The translations under genes and the position numbers were made by a program. Source: a candidate division WOR-3 bacterium (GTDB lineage: Bacteria; Hydrothermota; Tepidihabitantia; Tepidihabitantales; CAIPLT01). Taken from it: a DNA stretch of 44,833 bases. Below are positions 9,701 to 18,480 of the stretch, piece after piece. The notes beneath the pieces are model-generated. The model saw only the letters and a program-made list of their open reading frames with translations. It did not search any database and had not been told where the DNA came from. The stretch is from assembly GCA_026418155.1 (NCBI GenBank), contig JAOABV010000009.1, positions 1 through 44,833 on the forward strand. The letters run 5' to 3'. Each line of letters begins with the position of its first letter. Position 1 is the first letter of the stretch.

Positions 9701-10022
9701 GTTCTGAAGAATAATTCTCTTTTTGGACAAGCAATGTTTGTTGATATTGATAAAGTTGAAGTGCCGGAATTAATTTACCTTTGATTTCGGAGAAACTATG
9801 CTCTATTCTCTGGGCTATTTTGAAGAAGGAACACCGAGAAAATGAATACAAGGAATATAAGGGAATTGATATTAGGGCTAATAAGATTAACCGGTTTAGG
9901 AAAAGACCAGTAATCAGTAGCAACAATAATATGAGTAGAGCAATAAAGACTGAAATCAAAAAAATAATTTGATTCTTAATAAATCGGTGCTGAAATTGTT
10001 TAAGGCGATAGTATAAATCCAT
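6786..10022 (-). CDS. DUF4175-like large membrane-anchored coiled-coil protein
   Basis: A 1078-aa protein. Membrane helices lie near residues 18-60 and 135-155; then comes a beta-rich extracytoplasmic part (about 170-460) and a long Gln/Glu/Lys/Leu-rich coiled-coil region (about 470-1000). The end has a conserved-looking LREELLRALQEGYP segment, followed by a short helix. This plan matches DUF4175-type proteins that occur with MoxR/DUF58/vWA and TPR genes in envelope-associated clusters; that context is from general knowledge, and only the TPR partner is present here. The ATG at 10022 is fixed by a promoter whose -10 ends 7 nt upstream, with no Shine-Dalgarno. A diverged 50-bp piece of a related gene lies at 23752-23801. 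Confidence 0.7.
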   Translation of the reverse strand: MDLYYRLKQFQHRFIKNQIIFLISVFIALLILLLLLITGLFLNRLILLALISIPLYSLYSFSRCSFFKIAQRIEHSFSEIKGKLIPALQLYQYQQTLLVQKENYSSELITAAIEQVNNQIKNLPLKNLINYKKTWYALIVTFILIFIMLGFIYVTPTHFRFGWKLAFAPQDAPLFLNISPGNTFVNKDSVVNLRLNFTTPIKNLSATIYAKGVEYTSKESLSINIKADKAFSYYFIIRSAWGVPIRRSPTYQIKLFEPIEITDLVFFYHYPSYTKLPVSQQRVQEINALLGTKVYFQAIASDSLISAYRINSIGLTETLSVNNREFKGHFTVIKPDSFYFLLKGNQQTQGKSFWYAIRPRFDESPYVRIFAPGQDLDVPVNMQVLIGMYGIDDFGINRFYLYWFKSTSTETSRILVKSSFGKNEDTAYYLWDLNKIIFLPGEEINYFAEIYDNDAVSGNKFSRSETYIIRFPTLNEIYSQVTEKTQTTIEKLSPLAKTEQKISQQLEKITEKLKAYRNLDWEEKSTLSEVLSEKQKLISEIKALQDEINNTISELYQGLMIDKETLEKLQEISKILSEILPQDLKEKLQILAEQALQKNPDLSKSLEQLKLSSDEMKQALSRALELLKNLQKEALLQSLARKAEEVFKQQSQLHHRIDNEKLSNLIQPQQQIGEEIKDLQNQINGLSKTFDDSAIQAQLSDIANELNKMQLSSQVNTITQNLSQNQKGQAKKGSQELLQDLKRLKERLQELADSYKQNQHLAIMERLLKNALALNQLSQEQEQIINQSNQALSRNLVLTQMRLVEATRVLAESIASLSEKSILIPIHWVKDLVKTFTLMERASTIIEDALHNNAQITQAQVLQKEAISQIDKTTLQILQFLSKGQMPNNFGAGLESLLQALSQLTAEQMMLGQQMGGMIPLPISGGLSQEQLSQLQRLLSMQSQLRSALEQLLQDINTGKYGELPGLSGSVEGAIEEMKNIEKDLSELNISRKTIERQEKIINRMLDAQRSIRQKEYSEKREREIGKDYSIPPSPILDKNLGETKKRLREELLRALQEGYPKEYETMIKNYFETIIQE

Positions 10023-10029
10023 ATGCTTT

Positions 10030-10058
10030 ATTATACTACCTATTTATCTGGTATTCAA
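10030..10058 (-). promoter_or_regulatory. Promoter of DUF4175-like gene, leaderless type
   Basis: On the minus strand: TTGAAT (10058-10053), 17-bp spacer, TATAAT (10035-10030), then 7 nt to the ATG at 10022. Transcription should begin within a base or two of the start codon. Confidence 0.75.
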
Positions 10059-10120
10059 GATTAGTTTGTGAACTAAAAGATTTTGGTTATTGAATGATTA
10101 GAATATAATTTTATATTAGT

Positions 10121-13100
10121 CTACTCTTTGACAATTTTCAAAACTTTTTTCCCGGTTATATCTCCATTTAACACTTGGTAGTCGATTACGATAAAATAGA
10201 CTCCTGCAGGAATATCTTTCAAAAACAACGGTATATGATATTTGCCAGATGCAATTGAAGATTCTTTGACTAATCGGTTAAGCGAACCGGTTTGGTTAAA
10301 AAGTTTAATGGAAATTTTACTTGGTTGCGGAATGTTGCAAGAGACATTTGCTGAAATATTACACGGATTAGGTTTAACATCAAAAAGAAACTTCGAGACT
10401 GAAACTGTAGTTTTTTCTTGAATTACAGGATATGTTATGGTCGAATTGGTGTTGTCCGCTAAGAAGTTTTTGTCAACATAAGGAACATAATTCCAGAATT
10501 CACGAGTATTATTACCTTTCTGGAGATAGATTTTGGCTGTACTTGCAGTTAATCCAGCACCGCCTTTAGGTACACTCTTTTTATCAAGTCTTCTTATCGT
10601 ATCTAATAAAGTCCAAGTGCCTTTATTGTCATTGGGAGTATATTTCCAAAATTCGTTGACGCCACCGCCTTTGATAGCATAAATTTCATTATTGAGCACA
10701 GTCAGGGCACCACCGGCTTTTACTCGGGTTTTCTTATTTACATCCCAGAATGCTCTTTGAGGAATTGTATCGCGTAGACTATCTCCGGGCCGATAAGACC
10801 AGGAATCACCAATAATATCATAATAATAGAACTCGTTAACTTTAGAACATCCTTTGAGCGCATAAATTCGGGAATTACCGTCAAAAACAATTGCAGAGCC
10901 CGCCTTGAATAATTTATTATCTGGACCAGCCGGAGCATTCGGTTTTTTTATCCAGGTGTCGTATTCGACCGCATAAGCGTAAAATTCAAATTGATTATTA
11001 GCACCTTTCAGTAAATAGACAAAAGAGGTTTCTTCAAATTGTTTATTATTTTGAGGCATCTTCTTATCGATTAGTTGTAAAAACTTTTTACTCTGAGCAG
11101 GAACATAAGTTATACTTGAGCCATCTTTACCACAGCCACCAGGAATTGATTTCTTTTGAATCCAAGTGTCAGTTTTGGGATTATAAACCCAGAATTCGTC
11201 GGCATTGTTACCTTTGATTGCGTAAATTAGAGTATCACCGAAACACATTGAAGCGCCTTTTTTCACTTTGCGTGCTTTAGGTTCAATGCCAAGATAGGCA
11301 AATGGTATTTCAGATTTATTTATCCAAGATGAGTCCTTAATCTTATAAGCAAAGAAGTCTCGCGTATTATTACCTTTTAACACATAAATACTGGAGTCTA
11401 ATGGACAATAGACTAAACAACCACCATCTTTAACATTTTTGCCACTGATCCCTAATGGAATATCCTTTAGTTTATACCAACCGAAAATAGGTTGTGGTGG
11501 AGGAATTACAGTCAATTTTCTTGGTTCTGAGGTCGGTCCGTATGGCATACCAGCTCTTACTCGCCAATAATAAGTGCCACCGGGCATTGAAAGATTATAA
11601 AAAGTATCCGAAGTTGTATTAACCGAATAAGCAATTTGGAATAATGAGTCACGAGCAATTTGCAACTCATAAATAGTAGCACCAGCAACCGAGTGCCATT
11701 GGAAAGGAATTGTAATTGCTAAAGTTTCAAGTCTGTTAGTTGGATAGATTAACGAAGGACCAAGTGGATACCAGGTGACAGAAAAGTCATCAAGATACCA
11801 CCAGTATTCATCATAGGCACCATAAAGAAAACAGACCCGAACATCAGGTTTTCCTGATGCATAAGCAGAGATGTTATGCACTTTTCGACCCGAATCAGTA
11901 ACATTGGTATATTGAGCAATTCTGGTCCAAGTCAAACCGCCATTATTACTTATCATTACAACTCCTGAATCTCGTCGGGTTGAATTCCAATCCCGGTACC
12001 AATGCCAATAAGAAAGATTATAAATGCCCGGATTAGAGCAATTCAGTCGTGGTGAGATTAATCGGTCATTATGGTTTTCTCGTGGACTGAAAAAGATTTT
12101 AGCAATAGTTCTGATATTAGAACCATAACGACAAGTATCACGGTACCAATCATTGGTGTTCCAAGTCGCAGGATTTTCCGTGCCGCCAGCAACAATCCGC
12201 CAGCCACCAAAAGGCGGCGCATCACCATAAGGACCCCAGTTTTCATTAAAATTGGCAGAATAGGGAATAGTTTGATATTTAGGCGCAATTACTGCATTGC
12301 GTCTTAAGGTATCGTTAGCAGGGTTCTGGTCATTGGGATTTTTCGTCCAGGTTTTTATGACAATTGTATCATATTCAGTCGGATTAAAGGGGTCAAAGGT
12401 AATCGTGCAGATTTCTCCTTCTTCTAAGGAGAGAACTTCAGTTGAATCAAGATAATTGAGCGTATTACCAGTGATTTGATAGAAGACCCAAACATCACTG
12501 GCACCGGTGTTGATGCTGTTGTTTCGAAAAGTCGCTTTTGGTGTATAGACAGAGTCAATAATGATTGGTAAATTCGGTGCGTCAATTCTTTCGGCAAAAA
12601 AATCGTAATGCGGAATTGGCTGAGGTAATATAATATCATCTAATCCAATCCAGTATTTATCAAAACAACGATAATGGAATGCAATATACAAATTAGCACT
12701 GTCAGTGAGATTTAAGGGGATAATTTTTCTTTGCCAATTGGTATTGTTAGTCACAATTCTTTGTAGTAAGACAAAATTTGCCGTGTCGAGATTATTTGCC
12801 GATGAGATGCGCACTAATAGTGTTTCGTAATAACTGGCTGATGCTGAACGATACCAAAAGATTATTGAGTCATTAGGAGCACAAGCAACCTGAGGACTTA
12901 TTAACCAGTCATTATTGGGCCAATAAGGATATTGGTCATAAACAATACGAACACCAGCAGGTTTAGTATAATAAGCACTTAGAGTATCCCGCATCCATTG
13001 GTTACCGCCATTGAAATTATAGATTGTCCAGCCAGCCGGTGGAAAATCAGTTGATTCAAAAGTCTGGCGGTACCCATGAGTATATACAAACACTGAGTGT

Positions 13101-14176
13101 TGAGCCGTATCATTGTCAGGAACTGGGTCACCGCTCAGTTCGGTCCAAACTTTTATTTGCCAATCTCCAGGTTGATTGGGAACATTCCAGGCTGGTTCAA
13201 ATGTGATAATTTCAGTTCCATTACGAGCAAGCGAAGTTTGGGTGTAACCAGTATCCATATAAGTCTCAGTGCCTGTGATTTGCAGAATTACCGGAATACC
13301 TGGAGATAAAGTATTTCTGCCGTAATTTCTTACTTGGGCTTTAATGGATATTGAGGTATCACTTTTTTGTACTTTATCAACATCAACTATTTGCTCTGTG
13401 CCAATATTATTATCTAAAGGCGTATAACTGACTACTGCTTCTTGAAGAAAATCATAATTGTAATAACTCCAAGATTGAGTAGGCAATCTCCGTGCATTTC
13501 TGGTTGTATCGGAATTTAATGAACCATCAATGAGTTGATAAACATCTGTAGTTAAACAGAAAATACCAATCCAGAAATTTTCGCCTGGATTGAAAGTGAT
13601 ATTAGAAGTTGTAAAAGTTAAACTAAACCAGGCATAGTAACCTGCCTGCCAAGTGCCGATTGTATACAAAGATCTAAATACAGATCGGCCTGGTCGGTGG
13701 ACATCATTTACAATTGTGTCGCGCCAAATTAATAAACTGCAAGGTGCAGGCGCGGTACTTGCGGGTCGATATAATGCAAAACGAATTGCTTTCACTGTAC
13801 ACTGAGATGCGGATAAACTTGGCATAGTTAAGCGAGTAGCAAAATAAGTTGAATCGATTGTAAAATAACTGCTTGCTGTTCTATCATGATTGCGAAGTGT
13901 GTCTAAGCCAGCGCCGGTTAAAAGAAGGTGCGATGCGTGAGGAACGATAGAAGAGAAACGAGGCGAAATTTTAGAAACAGTGAAAGAAGGTAAGTCAGGT
14001 TCATATTCAATAATTTCGGATTTAAGAGCAAAATTTTTACCAATTTGTTTCGCAACAACTGGAATAGTTAAATCCGTAAAAGAGGATTTCGGTTCTGACT
14101 TTGATATTGCATCGGAAAAAGAATATAAATTGAAAATTAAAAACCAAAAACTAAAAATTAATATTCGTATTTTCAT
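10121..14176 (-). CDS. Secreted multidomain Kelch-like protein with Por/T9SS-type C-terminal domain
   Basis: A 1351-aa surface or secreted protein. Order: signal peptide (1-21, ending YSFSDA); jelly-roll-like region; CARDB-like domain (about 258-360); choice-of-anchor/MAM-like domain (about 375-520, FPPAGWTIYNF and WLISPQ); second CARDB-like segment (about 525-625); second choice-of-anchor domain (about 640-800, FGGW and DRLISPRL); fibronectin-III-like segment (about 805-885); at least five Kelch-like repeats with IYALKG/FWxY motifs (about 900-1255); and a C-terminal beta domain (about 1270-1351) with FDVKPNPC, ISIKLFNQTG, PAGVYFI and KVLKI, as in type IX sorting domains. The ATG at 14176 is supported by the promoter 7 nt upstream; an in-frame codon at 14212 falls on the -35 box. 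Ligand unknown. Confidence 0.85.
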   Translation of the reverse strand: MKIRILIFSFWFLIFNLYSFSDAISKSEPKSSFTDLTIPVVAKQIGKNFALKSEIIEYEPDLPSFTVSKISPRFSSIVPHASHLLLTGAGLDTLRNHDRTASSYFTIDSTYFATRLTMPSLSASQCTVKAIRFALYRPASTAPAPCSLLIWRDTIVNDVHRPGRSVFRSLYTIGTWQAGYYAWFSLTFTTSNITFNPGENFWIGIFCLTTDVYQLIDGSLNSDTTRNARRLPTQSWSYYNYDFLQEAVVSYTPLDNNIGTEQIVDVDKVQKSDTSISIKAQVRNYGRNTLSPGIPVILQITGTETYMDTGYTQTSLARNGTEIITFEPAWNVPNQPGDWQIKVWTELSGDPVPDNDTAQHSVFVYTHGYRQTFESTDFPPAGWTIYNFNGGNQWMRDTLSAYYTKPAGVRIVYDQYPYWPNNDWLISPQVACAPNDSIIFWYRSASASYYETLLVRISSANNLDTANFVLLQRIVTNNTNWQRKIIPLNLTDSANLYIAFHYRCFDKYWIGLDDIILPQPIPHYDFFAERIDAPNLPIIIDSVYTPKATFRNNSINTGASDVWVFYQITGNTLNYLDSTEVLSLEEGEICTITFDPFNPTEYDTIVIKTWTKNPNDQNPANDTLRRNAVIAPKYQTIPYSANFNENWGPYGDAPPFGGWRIVAGGTENPATWNTNDWYRDTCRYGSNIRTIAKIFFSPRENHNDRLISPRLNCSNPGIYNLSYWHWYRDWNSTRRDSGVVMISNNGGLTWTRIAQYTNVTDSGRKVHNISAYASGKPDVRVCFLYGAYDEYWWYLDDFSVTWYPLGPSLIYPTNRLETLAITIPFQWHSVAGATIYELQIARDSLFQIAYSVNTTSDTFYNLSMPGGTYYWRVRAGMPYGPTSEPRKLTVIPPPQPIFGWYKLKDIPLGISGKNVKDGGCLVYCPLDSSIYVLKGNNTRDFFAYKIKDSSWINKSEIPFAYLGIEPKARKVKKGASMCFGDTLIYAIKGNNADEFWVYNPKTDTWIQKKSIPGGCGKDGSSITYVPAQSKKFLQLIDKKMPQNNKQFEETSFVYLLKGANNQFEFYAYAVEYDTWIKKPNAPAGPDNKLFKAGSAIVFDGNSRIYALKGCSKVNEFYYYDIIGDSWSYRPGDSLRDTIPQRAFWDVNKKTRVKAGGALTVLNNEIYAIKGGGVNEFWKYTPNDNKGTWTLLDTIRRLDKKSVPKGGAGLTASTAKIYLQKGNNTREFWNYVPYVDKNFLADNTNSTITYPVIQEKTTVSVSKFLFDVKPNPCNISANVSCNIPQPSKISIKLFNQTGSLNRLVKESSIASGKYHIPLFLKDIPAGVYFIVIDYQVLNGDITGKKVLKIVKE

Positions 14177-14183
14177 AGATATA

Positions 14184-14212
14184 AGTATAATTTGAAATTT
14201 GATAATTGTCAA
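14184..14212 (-). promoter_or_regulatory. Promoter of the Kelch-like protein gene, leaderless type
   Basis: Minus strand: TTGACA (14212-14207), 17-bp spacer, TATACT (14189-14184), 7 nt to the ATG at 14176. Near-consensus in both boxes; no Shine-Dalgarno is possible in so short a leader. Confidence 0.85.
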
Positions 14213-14432
14213 GATTTTTTAAGAGATATCCACAAAAGCCATTTTTAACACGAAAGCACGAAAAATAAACAAAAGTAAGAAACTCGTTCTGGCTCGAAAC
14301 AGGATAGGTTAAAACTGGATATTTTGGGCCTTTGTGCTATTTTCATATCTTTGGGACTTTTTAGTGTGTTTCCTTTGAGAGCTAAAAAAACAATATACAC
14401 GACCGGATTTTGTGATAATTTTTGGTAAGACT

Positions 14433-14547
14433 ATCTAAATGTTGGTATAAGTTCTGAGTTATTTGTAGAATGCCAAATCGGGAATTTTTTCTGCGAGCCA
14501 GAGCCAATGGCATCTAAATGTTGGTATAAGTTCTGAATTATTTGTAG
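14433..14547 (+). repeat. Pair of 36-bp direct repeats
   Basis: ATCTAAATGTTGGTATAAG... at 14433-14468 and again at 14512-14547, with a single mismatch (G/A in the TTCTGARTT part), 79 bp apart. The second copy ends 2 bp before the -35 box of the downstream operon, so it may be an operator or a mobile fragment. Confidence 0.8.
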
Positions 14548-14549
14548 GG

Positions 14550-14578
14550 TTGACATTCATTTTTAGTTAAGGTAAATT
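14550..14578 (+). promoter_or_regulatory. Promoter for DUF296-uvrB operon
   Basis: TTGACA (14550-14555), 17-bp spacer, TAAATT (14573-14578). It predicts a leader of about 107 nt before the ATG at 14692, which has its own Shine-Dalgarno AAGGGA. Confidence 0.6.
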
Positions 14579-14691
14579 TTATTATGATTGTTAAAGTAAT
14601 TATATGAATAAAAGTAATTATATGAATATTCGAATAAATAATTATATGAACACTATATTAAAAGTAAAAAAATAAATTAAGGGAAATTTTT

Positions 14692-15135
14692 ATGCAAGTC
14701 TTAAAAGTAAAAAATGGATATGTTTTGAAATTAGAAACAAACGAAGATATAATGGCATTACTCAAAGACTTTACGAAACAAAAGAAGATTAAAGGAGCAT
14801 TTCTCTTTGGACTCGGTGCTGGTAAAGAGATTACACTGGGATATTATGACCCGTTAAAAAAGAACTATCAGAAACGATTTTTTGCGGAAGATTATGAGTT
14901 TGCTTCCATCATCGGCAACATTGCCTATTTAGATGAAGAGCCAATATTACATATTCATTGCACAATTAGCCCGGGTAATTTTAATACTTATAGTGGCCAT
15001 CTGTTTTCAGCAAAAGTAGCAGCAACGGTCGAACTCTTGATAATTCCTTTAGATAAAAAATTATTACGAAAACCTGATACCAAAACCGGACTTAACCTGC
15101 TATTTTTTGACCCGAGTAAAACAAGTAAAAGGTAA
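14692..15135 (+). CDS. PPC/DUF296-domain protein (possible DNA-binding)
   Basis: A 147-aa single-domain protein of the PPC (DUF296) fold, known from plant AT-hook proteins and stand-alone bacterial homologues that form trimers. The metal-site motif is visible as ILHIHCTIS plus [10 protein letters not shown], followed by TVELLI. Ligand and role of the bacterial proteins are poorly defined. The start is supported by AAGGGA about 8 nt upstream. It lies 31 bp before uvrB on the same strand and is probably co-transcribed; I infer no direct repair role from that. Confidence 0.85.
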   Translation: MQVLKVKNGYVLKLETNEDIMALLKDFTKQKKIKGAFLFGLGAGKEITLGYYDPLKKNYQKRFFAEDYEFASIIGNIAYLDEEPILHIHCTISPGNFNTYSGHLFSAKVAATVELLIIPLDKKLLRKPDTKTGLNLLFFDPSKTSKR

Positions 15136-15166
15136 ACGCAAAAACTCGAAATTCGATTCTCAAAAA

Positions 15167-17179
15167 ATGTTCAAATTAAAAGCACCTTTTAAGCCCACTG
15201 GCGACCAACCATCAGCAATCTCCGCTTTAGTTAAAGGTCTTAAGGAGAATAAAAAGTATCAGACGCTTTTGGGTGTTACTGGTTCTGGTAAGACCTTTAC
15301 AATGGCTAATGTAATTGCTCAAATTAATCGGCCGGTGATTGTTATCTCCCATAATAAAACTTTAGCTGCACAACTATATGGAGAATTCAAACAGTTCTTT
15401 CCCGAAAATGCCGTAGAATATTTTATTTCTTATTATGACTACTATCAACCGGAAGCCTATGTGCCGGAAATGGATTTGTATATTGAGAAAGATGCTTCAA
15501 TTAATGAAGAGATCGAACAGATGCGTTTACGAGCAACATCAAGTCTCATTGAACGCAGAGATGTTATTATTGTTGCTTCGGTCTCTTGTATTTATAATTT
15601 AGGTGAACCTGAAGAATATAAAGAATCATTATTGCCCATTAGTTTGGATAAGAATATCAGCCGAGATGAATTGATTGAAAAACTGGTCTATCTGCAATAT
15701 GCACGCAATGACACTGAACTTAAAAGGTCTTGTTTTCGCGTGCGTGGGGATGTTATTGAAATTCATCCTTCACATCGTGATTATGGAGTAAGAGTTGAAT
15801 TTGGCGCAAATAATATTGAACGGATTTCAATCTTTGATATTCTTAATCGGTCAGTATTAGAAACCAGAGAACGGATTGTTATCTATCCGGCAAAATATTT
15901 TGTTACCAGCGGTAATAAGTTGGAACGTGCCATTAGAAGTATTGAAGCCGAACTTTCCCAAAGATTAGCCGAACTCCAGTCCCAAAATAAGTTATTAGAA
16001 ATGCAAAGATTAAAAACCCGAACCAAATTTGACATTGAAATGTTACGCGAATTTGGTTATTGCCCAGGAATTGAAAATTATTCTCGACATCTTTCGGGAC
16101 GGCCACCAGGTTCAAGACCTTATTGCCTTTTAGACTATTTTCCGTCTGACTATTTAATGATTATTGATGAATCACATCAGACAATTCCTCAAATAATCGG
16201 AATGTATAATGGCGACCGAGCGCGCAAAGAAGTCCTGGTGGAACATGGTTTTCGTTTACCTTCTTGTTTAGATAACCGACCATTGAAATTTGATGAGTTT
16301 CAGTCTTTAATCAATCAATGCATCTTTACTTCAGCAACCCCAACTGAGTTTGAAATTCGGTTAAGCGGGGGAGAGGTAGTGGAACAAATAGTGAGACCAA
16401 CTGGATTAGTTGACCCTCAAATGATTGTCCGGCCAACAACTAATCAAGTTGATGATTTAATTAAAGAAATCCGCATCAGAATGGAAAGAAAGGAACGCGT
16501 CTTGGTTACAACCTTGACAAAACGGATGGCAGAAGATTTGGCAGAATATCTGACCGAAATGGGGCTTAGAGTAAAATATCTCCATTCAGAAATTGATGCC
16601 ATTGAAAGAATTGAGATTCTACGCGGATTGAGATTAGGTGAATTTGATGTACTGGTCGGAATTAATTTGTTGCGGGAAGGACTGGATTTACCCGAAGTAT
16701 CATTAGTCGCAATTTTAGATGCTGATAAAGAAGGATTTTTACGAGATGAACGCAGTATTATTCAGACCGCAGGTCGTGCGGCACGCAATGTTTCTGGAGT
16801 TGTTATTCTTTACGCGGATAATATCACAAAATCAATTAAAAACGCTTTGGCTGAAGCCGAACGCAGACGACAAAAACAGATTGAATATAACCGCCAACAT
16901 AAGATTACGCCCAAATCCATCGAAAAATCAATAACTCAAGTAATCAAAACAACCATTGTGGCTGATGCAAAAGTAAGCAGTGATGTTATTGAAGAGATCG
17001 AGCAAGGTGCAGATAAAAAGGAAATTTTGACTCGTTTAGAACAAGCAATGCGCCAAGCCGCAGAGAATTTAGAATTCGAAAAAGCAGCAAAGATTCGTGA
17101 CCAAATTAAAAAACTAAAGCAAGAATTACTTGACCAGGAATTCATTAAGAACCGAAAAAAACCGACGATTCACAAGTAA
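15167..17179 (+). CDS. uvrB: UvrABC system protein B
   Basis: Damage-verifying helicase-like subunit of nucleotide excision repair, working with UvrA and UvrC. Features: Walker A GVTGSGKT (36-43), the tyrosine-rich beta-hairpin [12 protein letters not shown] that inserts next to the lesion, DEAH-type box (IIDESH), helicase motif VI region (QTAGRAARN), and the C-terminal UVR domain (about 625-660) that binds UvrC. I chose the ATG at 15167, giving 670 aa (E. coli 673) and the usual [15 protein letters not shown] opening; a TTG at 15107 would overlap the upstream gene and add 20 unconserved residues. No clear Shine-Dalgarno precedes the chosen ATG. Confidence 0.96.
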   Translation: MFKLKAPFKPTGDQPSAISALVKGLKENKKYQTLLGVTGSGKTFTMANVIAQINRPVIVISHNKTLAAQLYGEFKQFFPENAVEYFISYYDYYQPEAYVPEMDLYIEKDASINEEIEQMRLRATSSLIERRDVIIVASVSCIYNLGEPEEYKESLLPISLDKNISRDELIEKLVYLQYARNDTELKRSCFRVRGDVIEIHPSHRDYGVRVEFGANNIERISIFDILNRSVLETRERIVIYPAKYFVTSGNKLERAIRSIEAELSQRLAELQSQNKLLEMQRLKTRTKFDIEMLREFGYCPGIENYSRHLSGRPPGSRPYCLLDYFPSDYLMIIDESHQTIPQIIGMYNGDRARKEVLVEHGFRLPSCLDNRPLKFDEFQSLINQCIFTSATPTEFEIRLSGGEVVEQIVRPTGLVDPQMIVRPTTNQVDDLIKEIRIRMERKERVLVTTLTKRMAEDLAEYLTEMGLRVKYLHSEIDAIERIEILRGLRLGEFDVLVGINLLREGLDLPEVSLVAILDADKEGFLRDERSIIQTAGRAARNVSGVVILYADNITKSIKNALAEAERRRQKQIEYNRQHKITPKSIEKSITQVIKTTIVADAKVSSDVIEEIEQGADKKEILTRLEQAMRQAAENLEFEKAAKIRDQIKKLKQELLDQEFIKNRKKPTIHK

Positions 17180-17222
17180 CTAAGTCGCAATGTGTCTTGC
17201 GAAGTTCCTTGAGGGCTAATCA

Positions 17223-17651
17223 TTGAAAATTTTTCCCCTGATTTATAATTTCTTTATTTCAGTAAGCAAACGGACAATAAATACCTTTTTAAGTCTAATG
17301 AAAATAATTATTCCTGTTTACACTTTGGTGTATATACTTTCTTTAACACCGGTATTAAAAACCTTCGCCGATTTTCTTAAACCCGCAATGAAGCATTTTG
17401 GATTACCAGGAGAAAGTGCTTTAGCACTAATTCTGGGCAATTTTATTAATCTCTATGCCGCAATCGGCGTAATCCCATTATTAAAACTCTCACCGCACCA
17501 AGTTACGACCATCGCCTTAATGCTTCTAACTTCTCATAGTCAGATTCTGGAAACATCGGTCTTTATTAAACTCAAGACACGATTTTTATTCCTCTTATTT
17601 TTAAGAATTATCATTGCGATAATTGTTGGTTATGTCTTTGCCCGCATATGA
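17223..17651 (+). CDS. Half-size GATE/nucleoside-recognition membrane protein (first of pair)
   Basis: A 142-aa protein with about four hydrophobic segments and the GATE (nucleoside recognition, PF07670-like) core LPGESALALILGNFINLYAAIGVI. Such proteins occur as adjacent small pairs that together resemble one transporter-like unit, akin to SpmA/SpmB; the substrate is unknown. It uses a TTG start preceded by GAGGG, 44 bp after uvrB. Its partner begins 200 bp downstream. Confidence 0.7.
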   Translation: MKIFPLIYNFFISVSKRTINTFLSLMKIIIPVYTLVYILSLTPVLKTFADFLKPAMKHFGLPGESALALILGNFINLYAAIGVIPLLKLSPHQVTTIALMLLTSHSQILETSVFIKLKTRFLFLLFLRIIIAIIVGYVFARI

Positions 17652-17851
17652 TGATTGTAATCTCCAATAAACATTATTGTCAGAAATTATTTTTTTGTTC
17701 AATCTCTCGTTATCTACCTCATAGACATTATCAGCAACATTACGGGCGATATCTTTTCTCACTTATGATTATTATCTATTTTGGATGTTTGTTCGGACCG
17801 GGTTTTCTAAAAACAATTATGATAATCGCTTGATTATCTTTCTGCGCACTT
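17652..17851 (+). other. Gap between paired GATE genes, with possible coding remnant
   Basis: These 200 bp separate two genes that are normally adjacent. A 61-codon frame (17648-17833) and a second frame (about 17675-17768) both encode hydrophobic runs such as SLVIYLIDIISNI and FGPGFLKTIMIIA. Neither has a ribosome site or a recognisable family. CTTATGATTATT occurs at 17762 and again at the true start of the second gene (about 17849), suggesting a small duplication. Confidence 0.3.
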
Positions 17852-18274
17852 ATGATTATTGCTAATTATTTGAAAGGTATTTCCAGTTTAGGTATTAAAA
17901 CCTTCATTATTCTTTTCTTAGTCTTTGTTTTATTGGAACTAATCCAAAGAAGCGGAATCTTAAGTAAAGGTTATCAAGCAATAGCAAAAGTTGTTAAGTT
18001 TATCGGATTTAATATTCAAGGCACGGCACCCCTTTTAGCCGGGATTATCTTGGGTATTATTTATGGTGCCGGAGTTATTGATGACTTGATTAAACAGGGA
18101 AGTGTTGATAAGAAACAAGTCTTTTTAGTGTCCGTATTTCTTTCAATGTGCCATGCAATATTTGAAGATACAGGGTTATTTCTCATGCTCGGGGCAAGTT
18201 TTTTTTGGATAACCGTGCCCAGATTATTACTGGCAATAGTCGTAACATTTATAATCAGTAAACTCACTAAATAA
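17852..18274 (+). CDS. Half-size GATE/nucleoside-recognition membrane protein (second of pair)
   Basis: A 140-aa membrane protein with the second-half signature: PLLAGIILGIIYGAGVI followed by CHAIFEDTGLFL, the acidic CHAIFEDT motif being typical of this partner. About four membrane helices. Probably functions with the 17223 gene as a two-component membrane unit; substrate unknown. No Shine-Dalgarno is evident at the chosen ATG, and no better alternative start is seen. Confidence 0.72.
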   Translation: MIIANYLKGISSLGIKTFIILFLVFVLLELIQRSGILSKGYQAIAKVVKFIGFNIQGTAPLLAGIILGIIYGAGVIDDLIKQGSVDKKQVFLVSVFLSMCHAIFEDTGLFLMLGASFFWITVPRLLLAIVVTFIISKLTK

Positions 18275-18409
18275 TACCTGAAAAAAACAACAATTACCCA
18301 AAGAAACATTATAAAAATTAGTTTTCGTTACTGAAAGCACAAATCAATTTATATTTTCTGTATTTTCCGTGAATGAAGCGGTATATTCTGAACCTCTAAA
18401 ACTTTTTAC

Positions 18410-18438
18410 TTGACAAAAATCCTAAAATCTGTTATACT
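18410..18438 (+). promoter_or_regulatory. Near-consensus sigma-70-type promoter
   Basis: TTGACA (18410-18415), 17-bp spacer, TATACT (18433-18438). The leader to the ATG at 18481 would be about 35 nt and contains a strong Shine-Dalgarno. Confidence 0.85.
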
Positions 18439-18480
18439 ATAACAAAAGTAAGGATTTTAATAAGAAAGGCGGTGATAGAA

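Larger units (their letters stand above)
14213..14691. other. Divergent intergenic region with short repeats
   Basis: 479 bp between divergent genes. It holds a CACGAAAGCACGAAA stretch (about 14249-14263), the two 36-bp repeats (14433-14468 and 14512-14547), a promoter at 14550-14578, and three copies of TAATTATATGAA at about 14597, 14615 and 14639. No coding frame is evident. Confidence 0.6.
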
